From: Pseudomonas sp. RIT-PI-q
GTDB lineage: Bacteria; Pseudomonadota; Gammaproteobacteria; Pseudomonadales; Pseudomonadaceae
Assembly (NCBI RefSeq): GCF_001297125.1
Contig: NZ_LHPC01000050.1
Location: 1 to 64,000 of the forward strand
Direction: 5' to 3'
Length of the DNA stretch: 64,000 nucleotides
Shown: one piece after another, positions 54,236-62,822 of the stretch
How the letters are laid out: each line of letters opens with the position of its first letter
Numbering within the stretch: position 1 is the stretch's first letter
Translations under genes and position numbers: made by a program
The notes under the pieces: model-generated
What the model saw: the letters and a program-made list of their open reading frames with translations, nothing else
The model's database searches: none
Told to the model about the DNA's origin: nothing

Positions 54236-54329
54236 CTGTGGGAGCGGGCTTGCCCGCGATGGCGGCGGGTCAGTCGACATCGATATTGGATGTGCTGGCC
54301 TCATCGCGGGCAAGCCCGCTCCCACAGGG
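54236..54329. repeat. REP pair (REPIN) inside the guanidine operon
   Basis: GTGGGAGCGGGCTTGCCCG and its complement are about 50 bases apart. It lies between the deiminase genes and the second riboswitch. Confidence 0.87.
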
Positions 54330-54361
54330 GGCCGAGGTGGTCTGACGTGAACTGTTTCTGC

Positions 54362-54410
54362 CGTCGAGGACGACCTCGGCGCCTATCGAAAAACTGCGGG
54401 ACGGCCCGCA
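54362..54410 (+). promoter_or_regulatory. Guanidine-II (mini-ykkC) riboswitch candidate
   Basis: Two hairpins carry the ACGR loops that define this class. The first is CGAGG-ACGA-CCTCG (54365-54378, extendable outward to 54362-54381). The second is TGCGGG-ACGG-CCCGCA (54395-54410). Each loop is closed by GG/CC pairs and the linker is about 13 bases. It lies 45 bases upstream of the carboxylase start, exactly where such an element would act. In characterised examples two guanidinium ions bind the kissing loops. It is independent of the guanidine-I switch at the start of the same operon. Confidence 0.85.
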
Positions 54411-54454
54411 TCCCAGGTCGAGGCTGATGCGCTATCGCCTCCGGGGGTTATGCC

Positions 54455-57400
54455 ATGTTCGAAAAAGTCCTGATTGCCAACCGTGGCGCCATTGCCTGCC
54501 GCATCCTGCGCACCTTGCGCGAATTGCAGGTCAACGGCGTCGCTGTGTACTCCGAAGCCGATGCCGCGAGCCTGCACATTCTGCAAGCCGATGAAGCCCA
54601 CAGCCTCGGTGAAGGCGCGGCCGCCGGTACGTATCTGGCCGTCGATAAAATCCTCGCCATCGCCAAAGCCACCGGCGCCACGGCGATCCATCCCGGCTAC
54701 GGTTTCCTCTCGGAAAACGCAGCGTTCGCCGAAGCCTGCGAAGCCGCCGACATCGCCTTCATCGGCCCGACGCCGCAGCAGCTGCGCGTGTTCGGTCTCA
54801 AGCACACCGCTCGCGCCTTGGCCAAGCAACACGGCGTGCCTATGCTCGAAGGCACCGAACTGCTCGACAGCCTCGACGCGGCTCTGATCGCAGGCGAACA
54901 GGTCGGCTACCCGGTGATGCTCAAAAGCACCGCTGGCGGTGGCGGCATCGGCATGCGCGTGTGCCGCAGCGCCGCCGAGTTGAGCGAATCATTCGAGGCG
55001 GTCAAACGCCTCGGCCAGAACAACTTCAGCGATGCCGGCGTGTTCATCGAGAAGTACATCCAGCGCGCCCGGCATCTGGAAGTTCAGGTGTTTGGCGATG
55101 GTCGCGGCGAGGTGATTGCACTGGGTGTACGCGATTGCTCGGTACAGCGACGCAACCAGAAAGTCCTCGAAGAAACCCCGGCGCCGAACCTGCCCGACGG
55201 CATGGCAGAAGAGCTCTGCGCCGCTGCAATCAAACTGGCGAAAGCAGTGAACTACCGCAGCGCCGGCACGGTCGAGTTCGTCTTCGACAGTGAGGATCAG
55301 CGCTTCTATTTTCTGGAAGTGAATACCCGCTTGCAGGTGGAACACGGCGTCACCGAACAGGTGTGGGGCGTGGACCTGGTGCGCTGGATGGTGGAACTGG
55401 CGGCCGGTGATTTGCCGCCATTGAGCGAGTTGAGCCAAGGTCTGAAAGCCGAGGGTCATGCGATTCAGGCGCGGCTTTACGCAGAAGATCCGGGTCGGGA
55501 TTTTCAGCCGAGCCCCGGCCTGCTCACGGCTGTTAACTTCCCTGTCGCCGATGGCAAACAGCTGCGCATCGACACGTGGGTCGAGGCCGGGTGCGAGATC
55601 CCGCCGTACTTCGACCCGATGATCGCCAAGGTCATCAGCTGGGCGCCGACCCGCGAAGAGGCGCGCGCCGATCTGCATCAGGCGTTGGGCGATAGCCTGC
55701 TTTACGGAGTGGAAACCAACCGCGATTACTTGCGGCAGATTCTGCTGGATACGCCCTTCGCTACTGGCCAGCCGTGGACGCGTTGCCTGGAAGGTCTGGT
55801 CTATCAGGCCAACACCTTTGAAGTGCTCAGCGCGGGCACACAGACCAGCGTTCAGGACTATCCGGGACGCCTCGGCTATTGGGCGGTGGGTGTGCCGCCG
55901 TCCGGGCCGATGGACAGCCGCGCCTTGCGCTTGGGCAACCGCTTGCTGGGCAATGATGAAGGTGCTGCGGCGCTGGAAATCACCATGAGCGGGCCGTTGC
56001 TGCGCTTCAATTGCGAGGCGGTTGTGGCGGTGACCGGCGCGGTGATTCCATTGGCGCTGAACGGTGAAGCCGTGCCGATGAATACCGCACTGCGGGTTCC
56101 GGCCGGCGCTACGTTGAGCCTCGGCACGATTGCCGGTGCAGGCGCCCGTAGCTATCTGTGCCTGCGCGGTGGTTTGCAGGTGCCGGATTATCTGGGCAGC
56201 AAAAGCACCTTCACCCTTGGCCAGTTTGGCGGGCATGGTGGTCGGGCGTTACGGGCCGGCGACGTGTTGCATATCCCGGCCTTGAACGACCGCAGCACCG
56301 GTGCGCAACTGCCTGAAATCCAGGTCAGCGAGCTGCCCGCCGTGCGGCAGATCCGGGTGATCTACGGCCCGCATGGCGCACCGGAATACTTCACCGAAAA
56401 TTACATCGGCACCTTCTTCGCCACCCAATGGGAAGTCCACTTCAACTCCAGCCGAACCGGCGTGCGACTGATCGGACCAAAGCCTGAATGGGTGCGCGCC
56501 GACGGTGGCGAAGCCGGTCTGCATCCGTCAAACATTCACGACAATCCATACGCCATCGGCGCGGTGGATTTCACCGGTGACATGCCGGTTATCCTCGGCC
56601 CCGACGGCCCGAGTCTCGGTGGATTCGTGTGCCCGGTGACGGTGATCGAAGCTGACCTGTGGCAGCTGGGGCAACTCAAGGCTGGAGACAAAGTGCAGTT
56701 CCAACCAGTCGACCTCAAAACCGCCCGCCACCTCGCGCTGCAATGGAATACCTGTAGGAGCTGGCTTGCCAGCGAAGGGGCCCCCACAGACACCGCATCA
56801 ACTGCTTCGCTGGCAAGCCAGCTCCTACAAGGGGTTGTGTCGCCGGTGGTGTTGGATATTGGTCAGGGCGATACGCGGCTGGTTGCACGACTGTCTGGCG
56901 ATACGCATCTGCTGCTAGAGATCGGCGCACCCGAACTGAACCTGGTCCTGCGCTTTCGCGCCCACGCCCTGATGCAAGCGCTGGAAAGCAAACACCTGCA
57001 CGGTGTAATCGACCTGACACCCGGCATCCGCTCGCTGCAAGTCCACTACCAACCCGAACAACTGCCGCTGGCCGATCTGCTCGGTATTGTCGCCGGCGAA
57101 TGGGATGCCGTATGCGCCGCCAAAGACCTGCAAGTGCCCTCGCGCATCGTCCATCTGCCGCTGTCCTGGGACGACCCGGCCTGCCAATTGGCCATCGAAA
57201 AATACATGACCACCGTGCGCAAGGATGCGCCGTGGTGCCCGAGCAATCTGGAGTTCATCCGCCGCATCAACGACCTGCCGAACCTCGATGAGGTGCAGCG
57301 CACGGTGTTCGACGCCAGCTACCTGGTGATGGGTCTGGGCGACGTTTATCTCGGCGCACCGGTCGCCACCCCGCTCGATCCACGCCATCGCCTGGTCACC

Positions 57401-58087
57401 ACCAAGTACAACCCGGCCCGCACCTGGACTGCGGAAAACTCGGTGGGCATCGGTGGCGCCTACATGTGCGTGTACGGCATGGAAGGCCCCGGCGGTTATC
57501 AGTTTGTCGGTCGCACTTTGCAGATGTGGAATCGCTACCGCGAAGTGGCCGCGTTCGATGGCAAACCGTGGCTGCTGCGCTTCTTCGACCAGATCCGTTT
57601 CTACCCGGTGAGCGCCGATGAGTTGCTGCGCATTCGCCGGGATTTCCCCCTCGGGCGCTTCGATCTGAACATCGAACACAGCCAATTGAACCTGGCGGAT
57701 TACCAGGCGTTCCTGGCGAAAGAAGCACAGGCCATTGCCGCATTTCGCGATCAGCAAAAAGGCGCGTTCAACGCCGAACGCGAGCGCTGGATCGCCAGCG
57801 GCCAGGCGCATTTCGACAGCGAAGAACTGGCCCCGGAAGTGACCGAAGACGCACCGCTGGCCAGCGGTCAGCAGAGCGTCGACAGCCACATCGCCGGCAA
57901 CCTCTGGCAGGTCCAGGTCGAGACCGGCAGCCGGGTCGCCGCCGGTGATGTGCTGGTGATTCTGGAGTCGATGAAGATGGAAATCCCGCTACTCGCACCC
58001 ATGGCCGGTGTGGTGCGCGAGATTCGCGTGCAACCGGGTTCGGCGGTGCGCGCCGGACAGCGCGTCGTGGTGCTGGAACTCGACTGA
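54455..58087 (+). CDS. Biotin-dependent guanidine (urea) carboxylase
   Basis: A 1210-residue multidomain carboxylase. Biotin carboxylase occupies residues 1-450 (VLIANRGAIACRI, ATP-grasp MLKSTAGGGGIGMRV, FLEVNTRLQVEHGVTE). A KipA-like (AHS2) carboxyltransferase part follows at about 450-760, a KipI-like (AHS1) part at about 795-1010, a urea-carboxylase-specific region to about 1100, and a biotinyl domain with ILESMKMEIPL, biotin on Lys1174. Two guanidine riboswitches and the deiminase genes favour guanidine as the main substrate, giving carboxyguanidine. Residues about 766-792 are encoded by an in-frame REPIN in the linker between the two carboxyltransferase parts. The protein was probably active before the insertion and the frame is intact. 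Confidence 0.92.
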   Translation: MFEKVLIANRGAIACRILRTLRELQVNGVAVYSEADAASLHILQADEAHSLGEGAAAGTYLAVDKILAIAKATGATAIHPGYGFLSENAAFAEACEAADIAFIGPTPQQLRVFGLKHTARALAKQHGVPMLEGTELLDSLDAALIAGEQVGYPVMLKSTAGGGGIGMRVCRSAAELSESFEAVKRLGQNNFSDAGVFIEKYIQRARHLEVQVFGDGRGEVIALGVRDCSVQRRNQKVLEETPAPNLPDGMAEELCAAAIKLAKAVNYRSAGTVEFVFDSEDQRFYFLEVNTRLQVEHGVTEQVWGVDLVRWMVELAAGDLPPLSELSQGLKAEGHAIQARLYAEDPGRDFQPSPGLLTAVNFPVADGKQLRIDTWVEAGCEIPPYFDPMIAKVISWAPTREEARADLHQALGDSLLYGVETNRDYLRQILLDTPFATGQPWTRCLEGLVYQANTFEVLSAGTQTSVQDYPGRLGYWAVGVPPSGPMDSRALRLGNRLLGNDEGAAALEITMSGPLLRFNCEAVVAVTGAVIPLALNGEAVPMNTALRVPAGATLSLGTIAGAGARSYLCLRGGLQVPDYLGSKSTFTLGQFGGHGGRALRAGDVLHIPALNDRSTGAQLPEIQVSELPAVRQIRVIYGPHGAPEYFTENYIGTFFATQWEVHFNSSRTGVRLIGPKPEWVRADGGEAGLHPSNIHDNPYAIGAVDFTGDMPVILGPDGPSLGGFVCPVTVIEADLWQLGQLKAGDKVQFQPVDLKTARHLALQWNTCRSWLASEGAPTDTASTASLASQLLQGVVSPVVLDIGQGDTRLVARLSGDTHLLLEIGAPELNLVLRFRAHALMQALESKHLHGVIDLTPGIRSLQVHYQPEQLPLADLLGIVAGEWDAVCAAKDLQVPSRIVHLPLSWDDPACQLAIEKYMTTVRKDAPWCPSNLEFIRRINDLPNLDEVQRTVFDASYLVMGLGDVYLGAPVATPLDPRHRLVTTKYNPARTWTAENSVGIGGAYMCVYGMEGPGGYQFVGRTLQMWNRYREVAAFDGKPWLLRFFDQIRFYPVSADELLRIRRDFPLGRFDLNIEHSQLNLADYQAFLAKEAQAIAAFRDQQKGAFNAERERWIASGQAHFDSEELAPEVTEDAPLASGQQSVDSHIAGNLWQVQVETGSRVAAGDVLVILESMKMEIPLLAPMAGVVREIRVQPGSAVRAGQRVVVLELD
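56753..56829. repeat. REPIN inserted inside the carboxylase reading frame
   Basis: Two perfect 25-bp arms (56753-56777 and 56805-56829), of the GGAGCTGGCTTGCCAGCGAA type, enclose 27 bases. The inserted unit of about 81 bases keeps the frame and adds about 27 residues (CRSWLASEGAP...SLASQLLQG). All other REP elements in the window are intergenic. Confidence 0.9.
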
Positions 58088-58111
58088 ACCCATTTTGAAA
58101 AGGACTAAGCC

Positions 58112-59878
58112 ATGAACATCAATCTGCAACTCGACGCCCTGCGCAACGCTTACCGCCACGGCGACATCACGCCTCGGCAACTGCTGCTGAGCCTGCGCGA
58201 TAAAGCCGCGGCGCTGAACCCGGACTATCACCTGTTCATCCACTTGCTCAGTGTCGAGGAATTGGAACCGTACCTCGCCGCCCTCGACGGTCGCGACCTC
58301 GACAGCCTGCCGCTGTTTGGTGTGCCGTTCGCGATCAAGGACAACATCGACCTGGCGGGCATTCCGACGACGGCAGCGTGTCCTGATTTTGCCTATGTCC
58401 CGGAGCAGTCAGCGACCATCGTCGAGCAACTGTTGGCGCTGGGTGCGATCCCGCTGGGCAAGACCAACCTCGACCAGTTCGCCACCGGTCTCAACGGCAG
58501 TCGCTCACCGTACGGCGCGTGTCCGAACAGCGTGTTGCCGGAGTATCCATCGGGCGGTTCCAGCGCCGGTTCGTCGCTGGCAGTGGCGCTCGGCGTGGCG
58601 AGTTTTTCGTTGGGCACCGACACCGCCGGCTCCGGGCGCGTGCCGGCGGCATTGAACAATCTGGTCGGGTTGAAAGCCACCAAAGGCCTGATCTCCACAG
58701 CCGGTGTGGTGCCGGCCTGCCGCACGCTGGACTGCGTGACGCCCTTCCCCGCCACCGCTCGCGAAGCCAGTCAGTTGCTGGCGCTCACCGCGCACCTCGA
58801 CCCACGGGACGAGTACAGCCGCAGCAACCCGCAGTGGAATGACGGCTCGGCGTTCGGCACACCTCGCCCCTTCCGCTTCGGTGTACCGCGTGCGCAAGAC
58901 CTGGAATTTTTCGGCTGCCCTGAAGGCCCGCTGTTGTTCGGTGATGCAATCGATCAGCTCAAGGCCTTGGGCGGTGAAGCGGTGGAACTGGATCTGTCGC
59001 CATTCCTCGAAGCCGCGCGTTTGCTCTACGAAGGACCGTGGGTGGCCGAGCGTTACAGCGTGGCCGGCGAGTTGATGGAGCAAAACCCCGAAGCCGTGCT
59101 GCCGGTGATTCGTGCGGTGCTGGCCAAGGCACCAGCGGTGAACGGCGTGCAAACCTTCCGTGCCCAATATCGGCTGCAAGCCCTCAAAGCCCTGTGCGAC
59201 AAGGCGCTGGAAAATCTTGATTGCGTCGTCACGCCCACCCTCGGCCGCCCCGTCACGCTGGCGGAACTGGACGCCGAACCGGTGCTGCGCAATTCGGAAC
59301 TGGGTTACTACACCAACTTCATGAACCTGCTCGATTACGCCGCCGTCGCCGTGCCCAGCGGTTTCATGGGCAATGGTTTGCCGTGGGGCGTGACGCTGTT
59401 TGGCCGGGCGTTTACCGATCAATATTTGTTGGGTGTGGCGGATGCCTTGCAGCGTACTTCACCAACGCCGACGGCCGTCGCTCGCAACGACCGAGCTCGA
59501 CTGGTGGTGTGTGGCGCGCACCTGGATGGGCTGGCGCTGAACTGGCAATTGAAGCGGCGCGGGGCTCGGCTGGTCGAGACGACTTACAGTTCGCCCGACT
59601 ATCAGCTGTATGCCTTGGCCGGTGGGCCGCCGTTTCGTCCCGGCATGGTTCGCGTGAAGGACGGCGGCGTGGCGATTGCAGTGGAAGTGTGGGAGTTGCC
59701 GAGCAGTGAGCTGGGGTCGTTCCTGACCGGAATTGCGGCGCCACTGGGGTTGGGCAAGGTGCAATTGGCGGATGGGCGTTGGGAGAGCGGGTTTATCTGT
59801 GAAGGGTATGGGTTGGAGGGGGCGGTGGATATCAGCCATTTCGGCGGGTGGCGGGCGTATCTGCAAGATCGGCGTTGA
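58112..59878 (+). CDS. atzF: Allophanate hydrolase
   Basis: A 588-residue two-domain enzyme. The amidase-signature domain (about residues 1-440) has the catalytic Lys in FAIKDNIDLAG near residue 74, the cis-Ser region GGSSAGSSLAVALGV and GTDTAGSGRVPAAL with the nucleophile. The C-terminal domain (about 455-588) is the allophanate-hydrolase-specific fold. It converts allophanate to ammonia and carbon dioxide, completing guanidine breakdown. AAGGA precedes the ATG, 24 bases after the carboxylase stop. GC and codon use match the operon. Confidence 0.95.
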   Translation: MNINLQLDALRNAYRHGDITPRQLLLSLRDKAAALNPDYHLFIHLLSVEELEPYLAALDGRDLDSLPLFGVPFAIKDNIDLAGIPTTAACPDFAYVPEQSATIVEQLLALGAIPLGKTNLDQFATGLNGSRSPYGACPNSVLPEYPSGGSSAGSSLAVALGVASFSLGTDTAGSGRVPAALNNLVGLKATKGLISTAGVVPACRTLDCVTPFPATAREASQLLALTAHLDPRDEYSRSNPQWNDGSAFGTPRPFRFGVPRAQDLEFFGCPEGPLLFGDAIDQLKALGGEAVELDLSPFLEAARLLYEGPWVAERYSVAGELMEQNPEAVLPVIRAVLAKAPAVNGVQTFRAQYRLQALKALCDKALENLDCVVTPTLGRPVTLAELDAEPVLRNSELGYYTNFMNLLDYAAVAVPSGFMGNGLPWGVTLFGRAFTDQYLLGVADALQRTSPTPTAVARNDRARLVVCGAHLDGLALNWQLKRRGARLVETTYSSPDYQLYALAGGPPFRPGMVRVKDGGVAIAVEVWELPSSELGSFLTGIAAPLGLGKVQLADGRWESGFICEGYGLEGAVDISHFGGWRAYLQDRR

Positions 59879-59886
59879 CCTGACGA

Positions 59887-59953
59887 TTCGCGGGCAAGCC
59901 TCGCTCCTACAGGATTGGCGCATTACCTGTAGGAGCGAGGCTTGCCCGCGAAG
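59887..59953. repeat. REP pair (REPIN)
   Basis: CGGGCAAGCCTCGCTCCTAC and its complement are about 20 bases apart, immediately after the allophanate hydrolase stop. Confidence 0.87.
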
Positions 59954-60071
59954 GCGTCAGCGAATGCGCCATCACCCCTGATCCTCACCGATTCACCCTA
60001 CAAATCGAGCAGTTATTTCCCGGTGATGCCATTAGAATGCCCGCCATCGGATTATTGCCAACGGAATCGTC

Positions 60072-61559
60072 ATGCCGCTTCGCTCGCCGCTGTATTCGCA
60101 ACGTTCGTTGGTCCTCACGCTGATTGCGCTGCTCGGTGCAGGTTTCCTTGCCACCTCCTTCCTCAGCTACTACGCCTCGCGAGCGTCGATCCGCGACAAC
60201 ATCGTCAACACCGAACTGCCGCTGACGTCCGACACGGTCTACTCGGAAATCCAGAAAGACCTCGTCAGACCGATCCTGATTTCCTCGATGATGTCCCGCG
60301 ACACCTTCATGCGTGACTGGGTGGTAAACGGCGAGCAGGACCCCGACAAAATGACCCGCTACCTCAACGAGGTCATGACCCACTACGGCGCCTACACCGC
60401 GTTTTTCGTCTCCAATGCCACGCTGACCTACTACCACGCCAAGGGTGTGCTCAAGCAAGTCAAAGCCACTGAGCCCCGGGATGCCTGGTACTTTCGCGTA
60501 CGTGACATGGCCGATCCCTACGAAATCAACGTCGACCCGGACCTCGCCAACAAGGACAACCTGACCTTCTTCATCAACTACAAGGTCTACGACTACAACA
60601 ACCGTTTCATCGGCGCGGCGGGCGTCGGCCTGACGGTCGATGCGGTGATCAAGCTGATCGACAAGTACCAGCAGCGTTACCAGCGCAGCGTGTATTTCGT
60701 CGACAATTTCGGGCGCCTGGTACTCACCGGCGCCGAGGGCGGTCCGCAAGGCGCGCGGATCGGGCAGAAGCTCGGCGAACTCGACAGCATGAAGGGCCTG
60801 GTCAGCCAACAGCCAAAACCCCACAGCGGCAGCTACGAATATTCCGTGCAGGGCCAGGGACATTTCCTCAACGTGCGGTTCATTCCGGAGCTGAACTGGT
60901 ATCTGTTCGTCGACAAGCGTGAAGAAGGTGCGCTCAGTCAAATCCGCCAGTCGCTGTACCTCAACCTGCTGATCTGCCTGCTCGTCACGCTGATCGTACT
61001 GGCCCTGCTCAACCGGGTGATCAAGCGCTATCAGGGCAAGATCCAGGCCCAGGCAACGCTCGACAGCCTGACTGAACTGCCCAACCGTCGTGGCTTCGAC
61101 CTGCTGGCCGCGCAAGCGATGCACGAAGCCCAGCGCGAACCGAAACCGCTGACCGCGCTGCTGCTGGACCTGGACCACTTCAAGGCCTTGAACGACACCT
61201 ACGGCCACTTGGCCGGCGATCAGGTGCTGATCGGCTTTGCGCGGGATCTGGAGAGTTGCCTGCGGCATTCAGACATCGTGTGCCGCTGGGGTGGTGAAGA
61301 ATTTATCGTGCTGCTCAAGGACACCGACGGTGAGACCGGTCTGATGATCGCCGAGAAAATTCGTCAGCATGTCCAGGAACAGCGTTATGCCTACAACGAC
61401 AAGGCATTGCAGCTGACCGTGAGCATCGGCGTGACAACCCTGCAAGGCGATGACACCTTGCACACCCTGCTCTCTCGGGCCGATCATGCGATGTACCGGG
61501 CCAAACAATCGGGTCGAAACAGAACCTGCGTGGAAATGCCTCACTCCAGTTATGAATAG
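60072..61559 (+). CDS. Membrane diguanylate cyclase with periplasmic sensor domain
   Basis: A 495-residue protein. A membrane helix (about residues 12-34), a periplasmic Cache-like sensor (about 40-290) and a second helix (about 295-318) are followed by a GGDEF domain (325-490). The active site is GGEEF at residues 407-411, a functional variant, and the inhibitory RxxD site (RHSD, 398-401) is intact. It should make cyclic di-GMP in response to an external ligand. The downstream CWC gene lies six bases away. Confidence 0.92.
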   Translation: MPLRSPLYSQRSLVLTLIALLGAGFLATSFLSYYASRASIRDNIVNTELPLTSDTVYSEIQKDLVRPILISSMMSRDTFMRDWVVNGEQDPDKMTRYLNEVMTHYGAYTAFFVSNATLTYYHAKGVLKQVKATEPRDAWYFRVRDMADPYEINVDPDLANKDNLTFFINYKVYDYNNRFIGAAGVGLTVDAVIKLIDKYQQRYQRSVYFVDNFGRLVLTGAEGGPQGARIGQKLGELDSMKGLVSQQPKPHSGSYEYSVQGQGHFLNVRFIPELNWYLFVDKREEGALSQIRQSLYLNLLICLLVTLIVLALLNRVIKRYQGKIQAQATLDSLTELPNRRGFDLLAAQAMHEAQREPKPLTALLLDLDHFKALNDTYGHLAGDQVLIGFARDLESCLRHSDIVCRWGGEEFIVLLKDTDGETGLMIAEKIRQHVQEQRYAYNDKALQLTVSIGVTTLQGDDTLHTLLSRADHAMYRAKQSGRNRTCVEMPHSSYE

Positions 61560-61565
61560 TCCTAC

Positions 61566-61784
61566 ATGAGTAAACCTGACCTCTGCCCGGCGTGCGGCGC
61601 TTCCAACGACTGCAGCCTGGCCGACCCGCGAACCGCCGATCGCGCGTGCTGGTGCTACGGCGTCAGCATCGACCCGGCCGTGCTCGAAGCGCTACCGGCC
61701 GGACTGCGCAATATCGCCTGCTTGTGCCCCAGCTGCGCTCAGGTCGAGGCGCAGTTGCAAGCAGCCGCCCGGCCAATCACGTAA
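61566..61784 (+). CDS. Cysteine-rich CWC family protein
   Basis: A 72-residue protein with CPACGASNDC, a CWCYG turn and a CLCPSC end, the signature of the small cysteine-rich CWC family, probably zinc binding. It follows the diguanylate cyclase by six bases and precedes rsuA by 33, so the three may be cotranscribed. Function unknown. Confidence 0.8.
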   Translation: MSKPDLCPACGASNDCSLADPRTADRACWCYGVSIDPAVLEALPAGLRNIACLCPSCAQVEAQLQAAARPIT

Positions 61785-61817
61785 GATGCGCGGCCCTTTT
61801 CCCACCGACCTCTAGCC

Positions 61818-62510
61818 ATGCGTGTTGACCGTTTCCTCAGCAATCTGCCGCGCTTCAACCGTAAGCAGGTACGTCTGTTGCTGGTGGAAAAACGCGTCCG
61901 GATCGACGGAAAAATCGTCAGCGACCCTCACGCCGAGGTGCTGGAGTTCAGCCGAGTCGAGGTCGATGAGGACGTGCTGCAAATCGGCAAACCCGCCCGC
62001 TACTTCATGCTGCACAAGCCTGCCGGTTGCGTCAGCGCCACCCGCGATCCGCAACACCCGACCGTACTCGACCTGATCCATGAACCGGAAAAGGACGAGT
62101 TGCACATCGCCGGTCGCCTCGATTTCAACACCACCGGCCTGATGCTGATCACCAACGACGGCAGCTGGTCGCGACGCCTGACCCAACCGCAGACCAAACT
62201 GCCCAAGGTCTACTACGTCGAGACCGAGCAGGACATCGGCCCCGAATATGCAATCAAGTTCACCGAAGGGCTGTATTTCGCGTTCGAAGACCTCACCACC
62301 CAACCCGCCGGGCTAGAGCTGATGGGGCCGAAATCGGCGCGGCTGAGTATTGTCGAGGGTCGATATCACCAGGTGAAGCGCATGTTCGGCCACTTCGACA
62401 ACAAGGTGCTGCGCCTGCACCGCGAATCCATGGGCCCGCTGGTGCTGGATAATGCGCTAAAACCGGGCGAGTACCGCGCCTTGCGCACCGAAGAGATCCA
62501 TTTGATCTAA
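61818..62510 (+). CDS. rsuA: 16S rRNA pseudouridine(516) synthase
   Basis: A 230-residue RsuA-family enzyme. An N-terminal S4 RNA-binding domain (residues 1-55) is followed by the catalytic domain with Asp in AGRLDFNTTGLMLITND at about residue 101 and the EGRYHQVKRMFG motif near residue 175. It isomerises U516 of 16S rRNA. The start at MRVDRFLSN is the family start. Length typical. Confidence 0.9.
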   Translation: MRVDRFLSNLPRFNRKQVRLLLVEKRVRIDGKIVSDPHAEVLEFSRVEVDEDVLQIGKPARYFMLHKPAGCVSATRDPQHPTVLDLIHEPEKDELHIAGRLDFNTTGLMLITNDGSWSRRLTQPQTKLPKVYYVETEQDIGPEYAIKFTEGLYFAFEDLTTQPAGLELMGPKSARLSIVEGRYHQVKRMFGHFDNKVLRLHRESMGPLVLDNALKPGEYRALRTEEIHLI

Positions 62511-62822
62511 GCAGGCGACCGCTCAGCAGGAATTGTCGAACAATTTACGAATGACACTTGCGCGATGACGTGACCCCTGCTTGAATCAGGACGTCGGCCG
62601 AAATGTGACCGATGAGTCACAACATACTTCTAAGAAACTTTTTGCCGGTAGAGAACCCTCAGGTTCCGCCTTCCCCCGGCAGACTGCCCGCCAATAACAA
62701 TACCCGTCGACCGGCCTGCATTGGATCGACATGGGCCTCCAAATTCCAGGCGTATGCCTACCTGTCACAAAGCTCGTGCAATCTCATTTGCGCGCATACC
62801 CGCTTGCTTGGAGTCTTATGAC
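62511..62822. other. Intergenic region upstream of phaG (312 bp)
   Basis: No gene is supported. A GAAACT at 62634-62639 with TCAGG about 18 bases on weakly resembles an AlgU-type promoter. An ATG at 62721 opens a frame into phaG, but the conserved protein starts at 62823. Confidence 0.4.

Noticed and set aside
54989-56236. Long open frame on the minus strand (415 codons) antisense to the carboxylase
   Set aside because: It lies wholly inside a well-conserved gene, has no homology signal, and such frames are frequent opposite high-GC coding sequence.
59985-61268. 427-codon minus-strand frame opposite the diguanylate cyclase
   Set aside because: Its composition is that of an antisense shadow, with no recognisable domain, while the plus strand encodes a clear sensor and GGDEF protein.
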